Shown here one piece after another: positions 34,114 to 43,794 of a stretch of 64,000 nucleotides of DNA. Numbering within the stretch: position 1 is the first letter of the stretch; each line of letters begins with the position of its first letter. The position numbers and the translations under genes were made by a program. A model generated the notes under the pieces. The model saw only the letters and a list, made by a program, of their open reading frames with translations, was not told where the DNA came from and did no database searches. Source of the DNA: DSOI01 sp041394885 (GTDB lineage: Bacteria > Acidobacteriota > Terriglobia > Bryobacterales > Bryobacteraceae); contig JAWKHI010000034.1 in NCBI GenBank assembly GCA_041394885.1, positions 12,917 through 76,916 on the forward strand. The letters are read 5' to 3'.

Positions 34114-35895
34114 ATGCGCTTGACGACCCCTCACCTCGTTTCCGTCTTCTTCCTCCTCGGCCTGACTGCCGGGGCCGATGCGGCCATCCGGCTTCGCCTG
34201 GGCGATACCGTCGTCGGCCCGGTCATCGTGGCGCAAGGCGGCGCGGCACCGTCGCGAGAGATCCAGGTCTTCGCGGCTGGAGACGACGGGCTCAACGCGC
34301 TGCGAACCGGCGGCGCGGACCGGCTGAACCTCACTTTGACTTCCACGGCAACCTGGGTTCGCGCCACGGCCGGAGCCCTGCGCCCCTGTTTCGGCCGTGA
34401 GCGCGAGTGCATCCCGCTGACGGTGGCTTTCTCGACCCAGCAACTACAAGCGGGACGACACACAGCGACGATCCGCGTAGCGGACCCCAACGCCCTTGAC
34501 GCGCCGCAAAACATCCTAGTCATCGTCCAGGTCGGCAACGCGGCACCTGCGTCGGTGAATCTGTACACGCCGCCGGACGGCTCCACCGACAGTTTCGAGT
34601 TTTCCACCAACGCAACGCTCGCGGTTTCCCCCAATACGCAAAACGGGGGAAGTTGGCTTACGCTCACGCAGCACAGCGAGACCAGTTTCGATTTCGTGAT
34701 TCCATACCGCATCAATGCGAAGCACCTGGAGGGCCTGGCCGAAGGCACCTACCGCGGCGCGGTTCCCATTCCCAACAACCCGGTGGCCGTCACTTATCAG
34801 GTGACCTCGAGTCCGATCGCCGCCGTGAGTGAGCGGCGTCTCCGGCTCCGCGTGGCGCAGAACTCCACCAAGCTATCGCGCACGCTGCGCGTGTTCAATC
34901 GCGGCAGGGGCACGCTCACCTTCACGGAAGCCGCGGCCACGGTTGCCTCCGGAGGGAATTGGCTCACCGCGGCCAGGATCGAGAATACAAATCTGGTAAC
35001 GGTGACCGTCGACGCGGCCAACGTGGAGCCGGGCGTCTACACCGGCAACGTCGCGCTCACCACCAACGGAGTCAACAGCCCGCTTGGCGTACCAGTGGAA
35101 TTGGAAGTGGTGGCGCAGGCCCCACCCGCGATCGACTATCTGGGTGTGCTCGAGAATGCGGACTTCCTTGAAGGCGACGTGATCGCCGCCGGCGGCATCG
35201 TCGCCATCAAAGGCGAGCAACTCTACTTCGGCGAAGCGAAACTGAATTCGCAGCCACAGGCACCCACGGATTTCGAAGGAGTTAGAGTATTCGTCAACGA
35301 TCAACCGGCGCCCGTGTATTTCATCTCCTACAACCAGGTGAACGCGCAGATCCCCTACGATGTCACTCCCGGCGAGGGCGTGATCCGCATCGAGCGCGGA
35401 GGAACACGAGGCAACGCCGTCACAACCCGATTGGTCGCGGCCTCACCCAAGTTCCTGAAGCTGCGGTTGCGCGAAGCCGGGATCAACATTCCGGAGACTC
35501 GCGACTATTTCGCGATCGCCTTCAACCCCGACGGCACGCTCTCACTGCCTCGGGACCTGAACTTCCCGAACAGCCGCCCGTCCAAGCGCGGCGAGACGAT
35601 CGTGATGTACGGGTTCGGCTTCGGGCGAACAGACCCGGCTTCTGTGGCCGGCCAGCCGGCCCCCGCCACGGATCTGCGCCCCGTTGCGTCCGCGCAGAAG
35701 CGTGTCTACTTCGGAGCGCTCGCGCTCAATTCCGGCGCCATTCAAGAAGCGTCGTACGCCGGCCTGATCCCGGGCTTCTTCGGCGTGTACCAGATGAATG
35801 TGGAGGTCCCGCAGGAAAGCGTCTCCGGCGACGTTCCGGTCCGCATTCAGTTCGACACGGTAGCCAGCGAGTATGCGCTGGTGGCCGTAGAGTGA
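34114..35895 (+). CDS. Secreted BACON-like protein with Solibacter C-terminal module (TIGR03437-like)
   Basis: 593 residues with a signal peptide (1-23). Beta-sandwich repeats resembling BACON domains occupy about 150-330 (SGGNWLTAARIENTNLVTVTVDA, VEPGVYTGNVALTTNG). Residues about 345-593 match the Solibacter uncharacterised C-terminal domain: VFVNDQPAPVYFISYNQVNAQIPYD, VMYGFGFGRTDPASVAGQPA and YAGLIPGFFGVYQMNVEVP. That domain is largely confined to acidobacteria of this lineage and has no known activity. It is divergent from cysE (132 bases between) and is followed 10 bases later by the AlaX-like gene, though the two have no obvious functional link. Confidence 0.82.
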   Translation: MRLTTPHLVSVFFLLGLTAGADAAIRLRLGDTVVGPVIVAQGGAAPSREIQVFAAGDDGLNALRTGGADRLNLTLTSTATWVRATAGALRPCFGRERECIPLTVAFSTQQLQAGRHTATIRVADPNALDAPQNILVIVQVGNAAPASVNLYTPPDGSTDSFEFSTNATLAVSPNTQNGGSWLTLTQHSETSFDFVIPYRINAKHLEGLAEGTYRGAVPIPNNPVAVTYQVTSSPIAAVSERRLRLRVAQNSTKLSRTLRVFNRGRGTLTFTEAAATVASGGNWLTAARIENTNLVTVTVDAANVEPGVYTGNVALTTNGVNSPLGVPVELEVVAQAPPAIDYLGVLENADFLEGDVIAAGGIVAIKGEQLYFGEAKLNSQPQAPTDFEGVRVFVNDQPAPVYFISYNQVNAQIPYDVTPGEGVIRIERGGTRGNAVTTRLVAASPKFLKLRLREAGINIPETRDYFAIAFNPDGTLSLPRDLNFPNSRPSKRGETIVMYGFGFGRTDPASVAGQPAPATDLRPVASAQKRVYFGALALNSGAIQEASYAGLIPGFFGVYQMNVEVPQESVSGDVPVRIQFDTVASEYALVAVE

Positions 35896-35905
35896 CCGCC
35901 ATCCG

Positions 35906-37024
35906 ATGACGCGGCGTCTGTACTACGACGACTCGTACCTGCGCAGTTTCCGCGCCGCGGTCCTCGAAGCAGACGGCGCAACGATCTACTTGGACGAAAC
36001 GGCGTTCTATCCAACCTCGGGCGGGCAGCCATTCGACACCGGCGCGATCGGCGGCGTCCGGGTGACCAGTGTCGCCGATCAGGGCGACCGCATCGCCCAC
36101 GAAATGGAACATCCCCTGGCGGCGGGCAACTACGACTGCGCGATTGACTGGGACCGCCGGTTTGACCACATGCAGCAGCACACCGGCCAACATCTGCTGT
36201 CGGCGGTGCTTGGACAGCTATTCGGAATCGCCACTGTGAGCGTTCACATCGGCGTTGCATCGACCATCGATATCGACCGCCCCTCGCTCTCGCCATCGGA
36301 GATTGAAGCCGCCGAGTTGCTAGCCAACAAGATCGTATTCGAAAACCGGCCCGTGACCGTGTCCTACCAGGAGGGAGGCGACCCCGGCCTGCGCAAGGCA
36401 TCGGAACGGGAAGGCACATTGCGGATTGTGACGATCGCCGATTTGGATCGAAGTGCCTGTGGAGGAACACACGTTCGCGGGACAGCCGAGATCGGTCCGG
36501 TCGCGATCCGGCGCCTGGATAGAGTGCGCGGCAATGTCCGCGTCGAATTCCTGTGCGGACATCGCGCAATCGGCTACTGGAAGAGCGAGTGCAACGGATT
36601 GCGAGCGGCCGGCGCGGAGATCGGGGAGCGGCTGGCCGCCACCGAGAAGCTGCTGCGGAGGCTGAGTGTGGATGCCGCGCGGGCGCGAGGGCGCGAACTT
36701 TACGAGGCCACCGCCCCGGACGCACGCGGACTCCGGATCGCCACGCGCCGGCTCAACGACTCCATCGACGATAAGGCCCGCGCGGAGGCGCAATCATTCA
36801 CCGATTCGCCCTCCGCCGTGTTCACCGTCGTGGCGGGAAATTCCGTGCTGTTGGCGGTGTCCGCCGATTGTGGTCAAAGTGCCGTGGCTATCTTGAAGCC
36901 GCTTCTCGAAGCCCTCGGAGGACGAGGCGGAGGGAACCCGCGCCTCGCCCAGGGAAGCCTGCCCGGGCCGGAATCAGCGGAGGTGGCGGCCGCCGGCTTG
37001 TTGCGGGCATTCCAATCGGAGTGA
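35906..37024 (+). CDS. Alanyl-tRNA editing protein (AlaX-like) with DHHA1 domain
   Basis: Hydrolyses mischarged Ser- or Gly-tRNA-Ala in trans. 372 residues: an AlaRS-type N-terminal beta domain (TAFYPTSGGQPFDTG), the zinc motifs HTGQH (92-96) and CGGTH (about 184-188, SACGGTHVRG), and a C-terminal DHHA1 domain (about 290-372) with GGRGGGNPRLAQG. This is the long AlaX type, with the same organisation as the C-terminal half of alanyl-tRNA synthetase but no catalytic core. It ends 6 bases before the convergent RraA gene. Confidence 0.92.
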   Translation: MTRRLYYDDSYLRSFRAAVLEADGATIYLDETAFYPTSGGQPFDTGAIGGVRVTSVADQGDRIAHEMEHPLAAGNYDCAIDWDRRFDHMQQHTGQHLLSAVLGQLFGIATVSVHIGVASTIDIDRPSLSPSEIEAAELLANKIVFENRPVTVSYQEGGDPGLRKASEREGTLRIVTIADLDRSACGGTHVRGTAEIGPVAIRRLDRVRGNVRVEFLCGHRAIGYWKSECNGLRAAGAEIGERLAATEKLLRRLSVDAARARGRELYEATAPDARGLRIATRRLNDSIDDKARAEAQSFTDSPSAVFTVVAGNSVLLAVSADCGQSAVAILKPLLEALGGRGGGNPRLAQGSLPGPESAEVAAAGLLRAFQSE

Positions 37025-37030
37025 ACCCCG

Positions 37031-37906
37031 CTACTTCTTTCCCAGTTTGGACGCCTTGTAGTCTTCGTACTCTTTGAGCAGCGCCGGATCCTTCGGGCGG
37101 GGATACAAATCCGAAGACTTGTATTTGCCGGACATGAACTTGCCTTTGGTCCATTCGTCGTGGATGTGCGTTTCCACGGCGCGGTCGACAATCGGCTGCG
37201 CCAATTGCGGCGGGATGAAGTAGACGCCTTCGCGGTCTCCCAGCACGACGTCTCCGGGCAGCACCGTCGCCTGGCCGATCCGCACCGGGATGTTGTAGCC
37301 GGTCAATTGGACGTTGGCAATCGCGGAAGGATGCGCGTGCCGCGTGTAGACGGGCATGCCGAGCGGGAAGATGCCCTCCAGGTCCCGGATTGCGCCGTCG
37401 ACGACGATGCCTCCGTTCTGGGTGGCGGACTTCACCGCTGCCGCCAGATTGTCGCCAACCAGCGATCCGCCATCCTCTTTGCCGAACATGTCCACCACCA
37501 GCACGTCGCCCGGCTGCAGTTGGTCAATCACCCACTGATGCGCGGCGGAGGTGAAATTCTTGCGCTTCAGTTCCTGCAGCAGCAGATCGTTCAAATCCGG
37601 ACGCAGCGGCATGAACTGGGCGGTAACCGCGCGGCCCACCAGCTTGGTCTCGGGATGCACGATCCGCCAGTTTCCCTCGTACTGATTCAGGTATTTCTGG
37701 TTGCGAAGCACGCCCCAGCATTCCTCCATCGTCAACTCGCGCACCTGCTCGAGCACGGCGTCGGGAACCTTGGGACGGCCATCGGCGAATCGCTCATACT
37801 TGTTCGCCGCCGTCACCTCGATCAATTGTTCGCGGTTGAGCTTGAATACTTGGGCCAGCAGCGGGATTGCCGCCAGGGCGATGACGATCAGAGTCTTATA
37901 GGCCAT
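37031..37906 (-). CDS. RraA-family protein, exported (aldolase-like)
   Basis: 291 residues. A hydrophobic N-terminal segment (about 4-19, ending LLAQ) predicts export, unusual for RraA-like proteins. The core shows LVGRAVTAQFMPL, GDVLVVDMFGKEDGGSLVGDNLA and GGIVVDGAIRDLEGI with the RraA Gly-Asp-Arg-type metal/ligand site. Family members include 4-hydroxy-4-methyl-2-oxoglutarate aldolases and RNase E inhibitors; adjacency to a sugar-acid dehydratase favours an aldolase. Its start overlaps the enolase-superfamily gene by 11 bases, so the pair is cotranscribed. Confidence 0.85.
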   Translation of the reverse strand: MAYKTLIVIALAAIPLLAQVFKLNREQLIEVTAANKYERFADGRPKVPDAVLEQVRELTMEECWGVLRNQKYLNQYEGNWRIVHPETKLVGRAVTAQFMPLRPDLNDLLLQELKRKNFTSAAHQWVIDQLQPGDVLVVDMFGKEDGGSLVGDNLAAAVKSATQNGGIVVDGAIRDLEGIFPLGMPVYTRHAHPSAIANVQLTGYNIPVRIGQATVLPGDVVLGDREGVYFIPPQLAQPIVDRAVETHIHDEWTKGKFMSGKYKSSDLYPRPKDPALLKEYEDYKASKLGKK

Positions 37907-39074
37907 TTTTGTTCAGTACCTCTTTCGGAATTTCGATGCCCATCCCCGGACCCTCTGGAGCACGATAATACCCTTTTTCGAACGGCGACGTGAATAGCCC
38001 CATCATCTCGTTGCCCGGCTCGCCGGTGCCAAAGCTCTCCGCCATGGGGCAGTTGTCGCTGGCAATGATCAACTGCATCCCATAGACGCTGCCGCCGCGA
38101 TGGGGAATCACCGGAACCTTGCGGGCCGATGCAAGAGTAGCCACCCGGCGTCCGGTTGTGAGGCCGCCGGACCACGTAAGGTCCGGCTGTAGAAGGTGCG
38201 CCGCTTCCTGACGCAGCAGCAGTTCAAACCCATAGTGCGAATATTCGTGCTCACCGCAGGCGATCTTGGTCCCCGCCACGTCACGGCACAGCTTCTCGTA
38301 CCCGGCGAGATCGTCGGGAAGGATCGGTTCCTCGATGAAGTGGAGCCCGACGCCCGCGTCGGCGATGGCTTCGGCAGCTTCGAGCGTAAATGGAACGGTC
38401 CACCGGCAAAGGCAATCGATCATCAACAGAGCGTCGGGACCGACGGTCTCGCGCGCCAGCTTGAGTACCTCCACGATCTTCGCGATCGCACCGTCGCCGT
38501 CTTCCGGGCCGATATCCATCGGCCACTTGAAGGCCTTGAAGCCGAGCTTCAGGCCGAGTTCCAGGTTCTTGCCGGTGAAGTACGCCAGCACTTTGTCTTT
38601 TACAGGACCACCCATGAGCCGGTGCGCCGGCAAGCCCGCGTGTTTGCCTGCGAGATCCCACAGAGCCAAGTCGATGCCACTCATCGCCATGATGACGACA
38701 CCCTTGCGTCCGTAAAAAGAGGTGGAGGCGAACATCTGGTCCCACAGTAGTTCCACGTTCAGCGGGTTGGCGCCGATCAGCAAGTCCTTGAGATGGTTCT
38801 CGATGATGTAGCACGCGGCGCCGCCCCCGCCCCCCAATCCATAACCGGTGACGCCCTGGTCGGTTTTGATTTCCACGAGGATGGAGCCCGATAGCTGCGA
38901 GAACGGCCCGAACCAGCGATTGCGCGCCGGGTCATGATCTCCCTTGAACTTGCTCACTCCGAACCGGCTGGTGGGAAGCAATCGAATCGGTACGGCCTTC
39001 ACTGAGGTGATCTTCACTTTCGTGCTCCGGCTCACCGCGGCCGCCTGCATGAGAAAGACCCGGCGCGAAATCAT
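37896..39074 (-). CDS. Enolase-superfamily sugar-acid dehydratase, L-rhamnonate dehydratase-like
   Basis: 392 residues, with an RR-containing N terminus (MISRRVFLMQAAAVSRS) suggesting Tat export. The fold follows rhamnonate dehydratase: N-terminal lid (SILVEIKTDQGVTGYGLG, YIIENHLKDLLIG), barrel KWPMDIGPEDGDGAI, then metal ligands Asp in LMIDCLCRW, Glu in FIEEPIL and Glu in CGEHEYSH, and the general-acid/base His in PHRGGSVYG. Such enzymes dehydrate an aldonic acid to a 2-keto-3-deoxy acid. The overlapping RraA gene could cleave that product and pgk begins the same transcription unit. The substrate is not determined by sequence alone. Confidence 0.87.
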   Translation of the reverse strand: MISRRVFLMQAAAVSRSTKVKITSVKAVPIRLLPTSRFGVSKFKGDHDPARNRWFGPFSQLSGSILVEIKTDQGVTGYGLGGGGGAACYIIENHLKDLLIGANPLNVELLWDQMFASTSFYGRKGVVIMAMSGIDLALWDLAGKHAGLPAHRLMGGPVKDKVLAYFTGKNLELGLKLGFKAFKWPMDIGPEDGDGAIAKIVEVLKLARETVGPDALLMIDCLCRWTVPFTLEAAEAIADAGVGLHFIEEPILPDDLAGYEKLCRDVAGTKIACGEHEYSHYGFELLLRQEAAHLLQPDLTWSGGLTTGRRVATLASARKVPVIPHRGGSVYGMQLIIASDNCPMAESFGTGEPGNEMMGLFTSPFEKGYYRAPEGPGMGIEIPKEVLNKNGL

Positions 39075-39085
39075 GGCGTGCTTCC

Positions 39086-40255
39086 TTACTTTTCCGTCAG
39101 CGCGGCGACGCCCGGAAGTTCGATCCCGGACAAGAATTCGAGCGACGCGCCGCCGCCCGTGGAGATGTGCGAAATCCTGTCGGAAACTCCCGCGGCTTTC
39201 ACGGCCTTCTCGGAATCGCCGCCGCCCACCACCGAAGTCGCGCTGGAATCGGCCACCGCATGCGCCAGGGCCATCGTGCCCTTGTCGAACGGCGGCTTTT
39301 CGAACACACCCATGGGCCCGTTCCAGATGATGGTCTTAGCGGCGGCTGCCTCGGCGGCGTAGAGCGCCGTGGTGGCCGGGCCGATGTCGAGCCCCATCAT
39401 TCCGTCGGGAATCACGGTGACAGTCTCGCAGGCGGCGCCTTCCTTCAGTTCGGCGGCGACGACGTGGTCCGTCGGCAACAGAAGACGGTCGCCCGCGGCA
39501 GCGATCAGACGCGACGCCAGTTCGATCTTGTCTTCTTCCACCAGCGATTTGCCGGTGGGTTGATTCAGCGCCCGAAGGAACGTGTAAGCCATGGCCCCGC
39601 CCACCATCAGGCGGTCCACGAACTTCATCAGGTTCTCGATGACTTCAATCTTGTCGGAGACCTTCGCGCCGCCGAGGATCGCCACGCAGGGCCGCGGCGG
39701 ATTCGTCGTGCACAGCGTGAGGTATTCGAGTTCCTTGTTCATCAGCAGGCCCGCGGCGGCTTGCGGCACGAACTTCGCAATGCCTTCCGTGGATGCGTGG
39801 GCCCGATGAGCGGACCCGAATGCATCGTTGACGTAGACATCGCAAAGGGCGGCGAGTTGTTTGGAGAACGTGGGATCGTTCGCCTCCTCCGCGGCATGGA
39901 AGCGAAGGTTTTCCAACAACAGCACTTCACCCGGTTGGGGCAGCATCGCCTCCACTTCCGCTCCTGTGCAATCGGGCGCCATCGCCACCGGACGCTCCAG
40001 CAGTTCGGCCAGCCGGGCCGCCACCGGCTTCAACGACATGGCGGGATTCGGCTTGCCCTTCGGCCGCCCGAGATGACTGGCCAGCACAAGGCCCGCGCCC
40101 TTTTCGAGCGCGAAACGAATGGAAGGAAGAGAAGCGCGGATGCGCTTGTCGGATGTGATTTGCTGGCCGTCGTCGCTCAACGGGACGTTGAAATCGACGC
40201 GCATGAATACGCGCTTGCCGGCGAGATCGAGATCTTGGATGGACAGTTTGGGCAT
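39086..40255 (-). CDS. pgk: Phosphoglycerate kinase
   Basis: Cytoplasmic glycolytic and gluconeogenic kinase interconverting 1,3-bisphosphoglycerate and 3-phosphoglycerate. 389 residues, normal length. Visible are RVFMRVDFNVPL, the substrate-binding SHLGRPKG, ENLRFHAAEEAND, DVYVNDAFGSAHRAHAS, ILGGAKVSDK and the C-terminal GGGDSEKAVKAAG nucleotide motif (usually GGGDT or GGGDS). The stop lies 11 bases from the enolase-superfamily start, indicating a shared transcript. No gap gene is next to it. Confidence 0.96.
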   Translation of the reverse strand: MPKLSIQDLDLAGKRVFMRVDFNVPLSDDGQQITSDKRIRASLPSIRFALEKGAGLVLASHLGRPKGKPNPAMSLKPVAARLAELLERPVAMAPDCTGAEVEAMLPQPGEVLLLENLRFHAAEEANDPTFSKQLAALCDVYVNDAFGSAHRAHASTEGIAKFVPQAAAGLLMNKELEYLTLCTTNPPRPCVAILGGAKVSDKIEVIENLMKFVDRLMVGGAMAYTFLRALNQPTGKSLVEEDKIELASRLIAAAGDRLLLPTDHVVAAELKEGAACETVTVIPDGMMGLDIGPATTALYAAEAAAAKTIIWNGPMGVFEKPPFDKGTMALAHAVADSSATSVVGGGDSEKAVKAAGVSDRISHISTGGGASLEFLSGIELPGVAALTEK

Positions 40256-40286
40256 AACCGACTATTGTCGCAAGTCCGCGGCGCCG

Positions 40287-42767
40287 CTATGTGGCCTCCG
40301 CCACCTCCTCGCCGCCCTCATGCTTCACCCGATACCGGCCGGCGCGCCATACCGGCAGACGATCGATTGGAACCGCTGGCCGCCACGTCCACACATGCGC
40401 CCCGGTCGCGGCGTCAGTCACCTCCACCACGCCTCGCGTTTTGCGTTTCAACCGCAGTGAAAATTTCGTCTTCGACAGACCGTTGTCCACCTGCTCGATG
40501 GTCACCGGCCAGCCCGGATACGGCTTCTGCCCCGCCTTGGAAAGATCCACCCAACGCGGCCAGTTCACCATCCGGATGCGGTGCGTGGCGCGATCCAGTT
40601 CCACAATGCTAAAGCCGCAGGCCCGTTCATGCAGGGCCGCCGGCTTGATTCCGAATTGATGCGGATTCGCCACGGCATGCACGGTCACCTTGTTGCCGAA
40701 TCCGTCCAGGTGCTCGCCGGTGTAGCGAGGCGACCCCGGTTTGCGATTGCCGCCCTCTTCGGGTGGAAACCAGCGCCGGGGCCACAGGTTCGAGATAGCC
40801 GGCGCACACAAAGCCCACGACGCATCGTTGAATTCGTCCGCCCCGTACTGCACCAGGCTGCCCAGGTGTTGGTCCCCGGCCAAGTGTACAGCCAGACAAC
40901 TCCGCAGCAGGCGGACGGCGCGATTGCGTGGGGTTTGCGGCCAACCGTTGGAGTCATGATCCTGCACCTTCTTTTCTTTTTTCGCGTACCCGCCCAGGGG
41001 CTCCACGGGAAGCTTGGGCGTGGGCGCATCGTCGGTGGTCCAATCGGGCATCGTGGCCAGGTTGGTGAAGATCGTCTGAGACACGGCCACCTTCATCCAG
41101 ACCCCGCCGCTCCAGTCACGCGCCCATTGCGCCAGGAACTTCTCCTGCCGGTCCCCGAGCAATTGCGCTCCCGGAACGTCGCCCTGTTTGGCGGAATCGA
41201 AGTTCGGGTTCTGGATCCATCCGTTGCGAATTTTCGCTTCCGGCATCAACACCTTAGGCGCGGACTTGAACTTTCGGTCCTCAATGACGCCAAAACTTAC
41301 GCCGCCCCACCGAAGGTCGCAATAGTAGACGCTGATGTCCTGATCCACGGGCGCCGGGTCCGCGGCGTCGGGCAGATGGCTCGCCTGAGTCCGCTGTACC
41401 ATGTTCACCCATCGCGCATCCATCGAATAGCCGCCGGAATCCTGCGCGCTTTGCTGATCTTTCTTTTCCGCGTCGGCGTACTCGGCCTTGCGCCCGGAGG
41501 CGCCCCAGATGTTGCCGTGATAGACATCGTGATCGTCGGCCAGGCACACGCAAGGGATGTCGCGCGTGAGATGGCCCCACGCCCAGCCGAATAGATACCA
41601 TTTGCGCAGATAGTCCAGCCGCGCCGTCTCCACAGGGCCGCGCTGGATACCGTACTCGCCGTTGCGCTCATACACCTGGTCACCGGTGAAGAAGAGAATG
41701 TCGGGCTTGGAGACTGCAACGTTGTCCGCGATCTCCTGATGCGGATAGGCGAAGTCATTCTGGCAGGTGAGCGAGCCGACCACGATTTTGGGTTTGTTCA
41801 CCGGATCGCGGCGGATAGTTCCCGAGAGGCGATGCGCGCCGTGCACCACCGTGTAGGTCGCGTCCGCTTTGTCGTTCCATTTCGCGACGCGGAATATCGC
41901 GGTGGCGGAAAACGGATCCACTTGCGCCTGAGCGACCGTCTTGCCCCGCACCTGCAATTCCACCGGACCCCATTCGGAATCGGCCAGCGGCGCGAACTGC
42001 ACCGTCATCTTCATCACGCCGCGGCTGAGCGTGTATTGGTTGAACAGGATCGGCCCCCATGCGCGCTCGGGCCGCTCCACCACGCGTGCGCCGCTGAGCT
42101 TCCAGTCGCTGAACCAGCATCGCAGCGCGCCTCCGCGATTGGTGCCGGGCTTGGGCGCGGTGGCGAACGCGGGCTCCACAATCGGTTCCGGATTCTCCGG
42201 AATCGGGCCCGAACCGCACACAAGCGCGACGCCGCCCTCCAACCAGCCGCGCCAATCCTCAGGAACGTCGCGTTCCACGCGCTTATCGCCCGAAGAAAGG
42301 ATGAGGCGACTGCCCGTCAGCCGCAGCTCGAGCGTTGCGCCCGTGGTATCGATCTTGGGCCCGCCCGCCGGCTTACCCAGGAACATCTCACCATCGGCGG
42401 TAATGCCGGCGTGCAGACCGAATCCGCGGACGGCGGCGTCTTTCCATTGCCCGAACCATGTCTTCACACCGATCCGAAATCCAGCCCAGCCCACGGCCCT
42501 CGCGTCATCGAGCCGGCCCAGGCGGACCGACATCGCGAAGTCTCCCCGCGGACCGAGTTCGCGTGTGAGCCAAAACACATTGCGGTCGCCACCGGAGACG
42601 AAGCACTCCATGCGGTTGTTTCGCAGGCGCCAATCCTGCAACGGATTGGCCCAGTATTCCGGCCCCAGCCATGGGCGATCGGGAGCCGCATCGGGCGGTG
42701 CGGCCGCGGCCACGGCCGGCAAAACAGGAACAGTCACGATTGTTTTTAAAGCTTTTCGGCGATGCAT
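40287..42767 (-). CDS. Secreted PhoD-like metallophosphatase
   Basis: 826 residues. An N-terminal signal-like segment (MHRRKALKTIVTVPVLPAVAAAA; RR without a full Tat consensus) precedes a long beta-rich N-terminal domain (about 40-330). The PhoD-type metal site follows: VGSLTCQNDFAYPHQ, FFTGDQVYERNGEYG, and CLADDHDVYHGNIWG. The C-terminal part includes LAVHLAGDQHLGSLVQYG, the family His motif. Probably hydrolyses phosphodiesters or monoesters outside the inner membrane, using Fe/Ca in characterised members. It reads divergently from the PEP-CTERM gene and stands 31 bases before pgk. Confidence 0.87.
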   Translation of the reverse strand: MHRRKALKTIVTVPVLPAVAAAAPPDAAPDRPWLGPEYWANPLQDWRLRNNRMECFVSGGDRNVFWLTRELGPRGDFAMSVRLGRLDDARAVGWAGFRIGVKTWFGQWKDAAVRGFGLHAGITADGEMFLGKPAGGPKIDTTGATLELRLTGSRLILSSGDKRVERDVPEDWRGWLEGGVALVCGSGPIPENPEPIVEPAFATAPKPGTNRGGALRCWFSDWKLSGARVVERPERAWGPILFNQYTLSRGVMKMTVQFAPLADSEWGPVELQVRGKTVAQAQVDPFSATAIFRVAKWNDKADATYTVVHGAHRLSGTIRRDPVNKPKIVVGSLTCQNDFAYPHQEIADNVAVSKPDILFFTGDQVYERNGEYGIQRGPVETARLDYLRKWYLFGWAWGHLTRDIPCVCLADDHDVYHGNIWGASGRKAEYADAEKKDQQSAQDSGGYSMDARWVNMVQRTQASHLPDAADPAPVDQDISVYYCDLRWGGVSFGVIEDRKFKSAPKVLMPEAKIRNGWIQNPNFDSAKQGDVPGAQLLGDRQEKFLAQWARDWSGGVWMKVAVSQTIFTNLATMPDWTTDDAPTPKLPVEPLGGYAKKEKKVQDHDSNGWPQTPRNRAVRLLRSCLAVHLAGDQHLGSLVQYGADEFNDASWALCAPAISNLWPRRWFPPEEGGNRKPGSPRYTGEHLDGFGNKVTVHAVANPHQFGIKPAALHERACGFSIVELDRATHRIRMVNWPRWVDLSKAGQKPYPGWPVTIEQVDNGLSKTKFSLRLKRKTRGVVEVTDAATGAHVWTWRPAVPIDRLPVWRAGRYRVKHEGGEEVAEAT

Positions 42768-42938
42768 GAGCTTTCATTCGCATCTTATCGTGAACACGGC
42801 GGTGAATGGTCCTGTAACGGTTCGAGTACCAGCGACACAATCCATACGTAAGGCACTTCACAGAGCAGCCGGCAGGACGGCAGCGCGTCGAAGAGGGACA
42901 CGCCTTACCCGACAGGGAACCACAAACAGGAGGCAAGT

Positions 42939-43784
42939 ATGAAACTGACAACGCTACCGGTGTGTCTATTGGCCGGTGCAACTCTTATGGCGCCCGCATT
43001 TTTGCGAGCCGGCGCGGTGAACGTGATCGTGGTAGTGGACGAATCGGGATCGATGGCAGGCGAACATGCATGGCTCCCGGGAATGATCAGTAGCATGGAC
43101 ACGCAGTTGACCGGAATGGGCCACACGGCCTCGTTCGGGCTCTACGGCTTCGGAGGCGGAGGCGGTGGGAATCTCGGACGCGAGTTGCTCGATAACGGCA
43201 GCGCTACGGACTTCGCCACCGCCGCCGCGGGGCTCACCATCGGCGGCGGCTTCGAAGACGGCTACTCGGGCCTGGACTTCGCCTTCAACAATTTCAGTTT
43301 CACGCCGGGCGCCGCCGTGAATTACATCCTGGTCACCGACGAAGACCGCGACAACGGCAACGCGACGCTCAGCGTCAGCGGAATCCAGACGATGTTGGCT
43401 GGGCAAAACGCACTTCTCAACGCGGTAGTGGACAATGCGTTTTCCTGTGACGCCGGCGGCGCGCTTGGCCTCGCCCCCGGCTCGACCGGATACGTGGCCG
43501 ATGGCGCGGGCGGGTTCAGCACCTGCGGCAACGGAGCCGCGGGCAGCGGCTTCGGGACCACCGAGGCGGACTACGTTAGCTTGGCGCTGGCCAGCGGCGG
43601 GGCCGGATGGGACCTGAATCAACTGCGCGCCGGCGGCGCAACGGCGACTTCGTTCACAGCGGCCTTCGTGGATCTCAAGGTCCAGGAAATCTCGAGGCAA
43701 ATCGATGCTCCCGAGCCTGGAGCATTCCTGCTGATGGCCATCGGTCTGCTTGCCATCGGCTTTCGCCGCCGAATGACTGCATAG
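42939..43784 (+). CDS. von Willebrand factor A-like protein with PEP-CTERM sorting signal
   Basis: 281 residues. A signal peptide (1-25) is followed by a VWA-like domain whose MIDAS motif is complete (DESGSM, residues 34-39). The C terminus, APEPGAFLLMAIGLLAIGFRRRMTA, has the PEP motif, a hydrophobic helix and an Arg-rich tail, the signal for exosortase sorting and envelope anchoring. A ribosome site AGGAGG is 6 bases before ATG 42939. No exosortase or other PEP-CTERM gene is in the window. A strong terminator sits 10 bases after the stop. Confidence 0.88.
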   Translation: MKLTTLPVCLLAGATLMAPAFLRAGAVNVIVVVDESGSMAGEHAWLPGMISSMDTQLTGMGHTASFGLYGFGGGGGGNLGRELLDNGSATDFATAAAGLTIGGGFEDGYSGLDFAFNNFSFTPGAAVNYILVTDEDRDNGNATLSVSGIQTMLAGQNALLNAVVDNAFSCDAGGALGLAPGSTGYVADGAGGFSTCGNGAAGSGFGTTEADYVSLALASGGAGWDLNQLRAGGATATSFTAAFVDLKVQEISRQIDAPEPGAFLLMAIGLLAIGFRRRMTA

Positions 43785-43794
43785 TTCGGGTGGC

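Noticed and set aside
40581..42749. Two + strand frames of over 300 codons opposite the PhoD gene
   Set aside because: Composition is Arg/His-rich shadow sequence; the minus strand has the phosphatase motifs.
42820..42845. GGTTCGAGTACC resembling a tRNA T-arm
   Set aside because: No pairing acceptor or anticodon arms could be formed around it.
42848..42908. 7-bp inverted repeat GTAAGGC/GCCTTAC upstream of the VWA gene
   Set aside because: Too short and spaced by 47 bases; expected by chance in this length of sequence.
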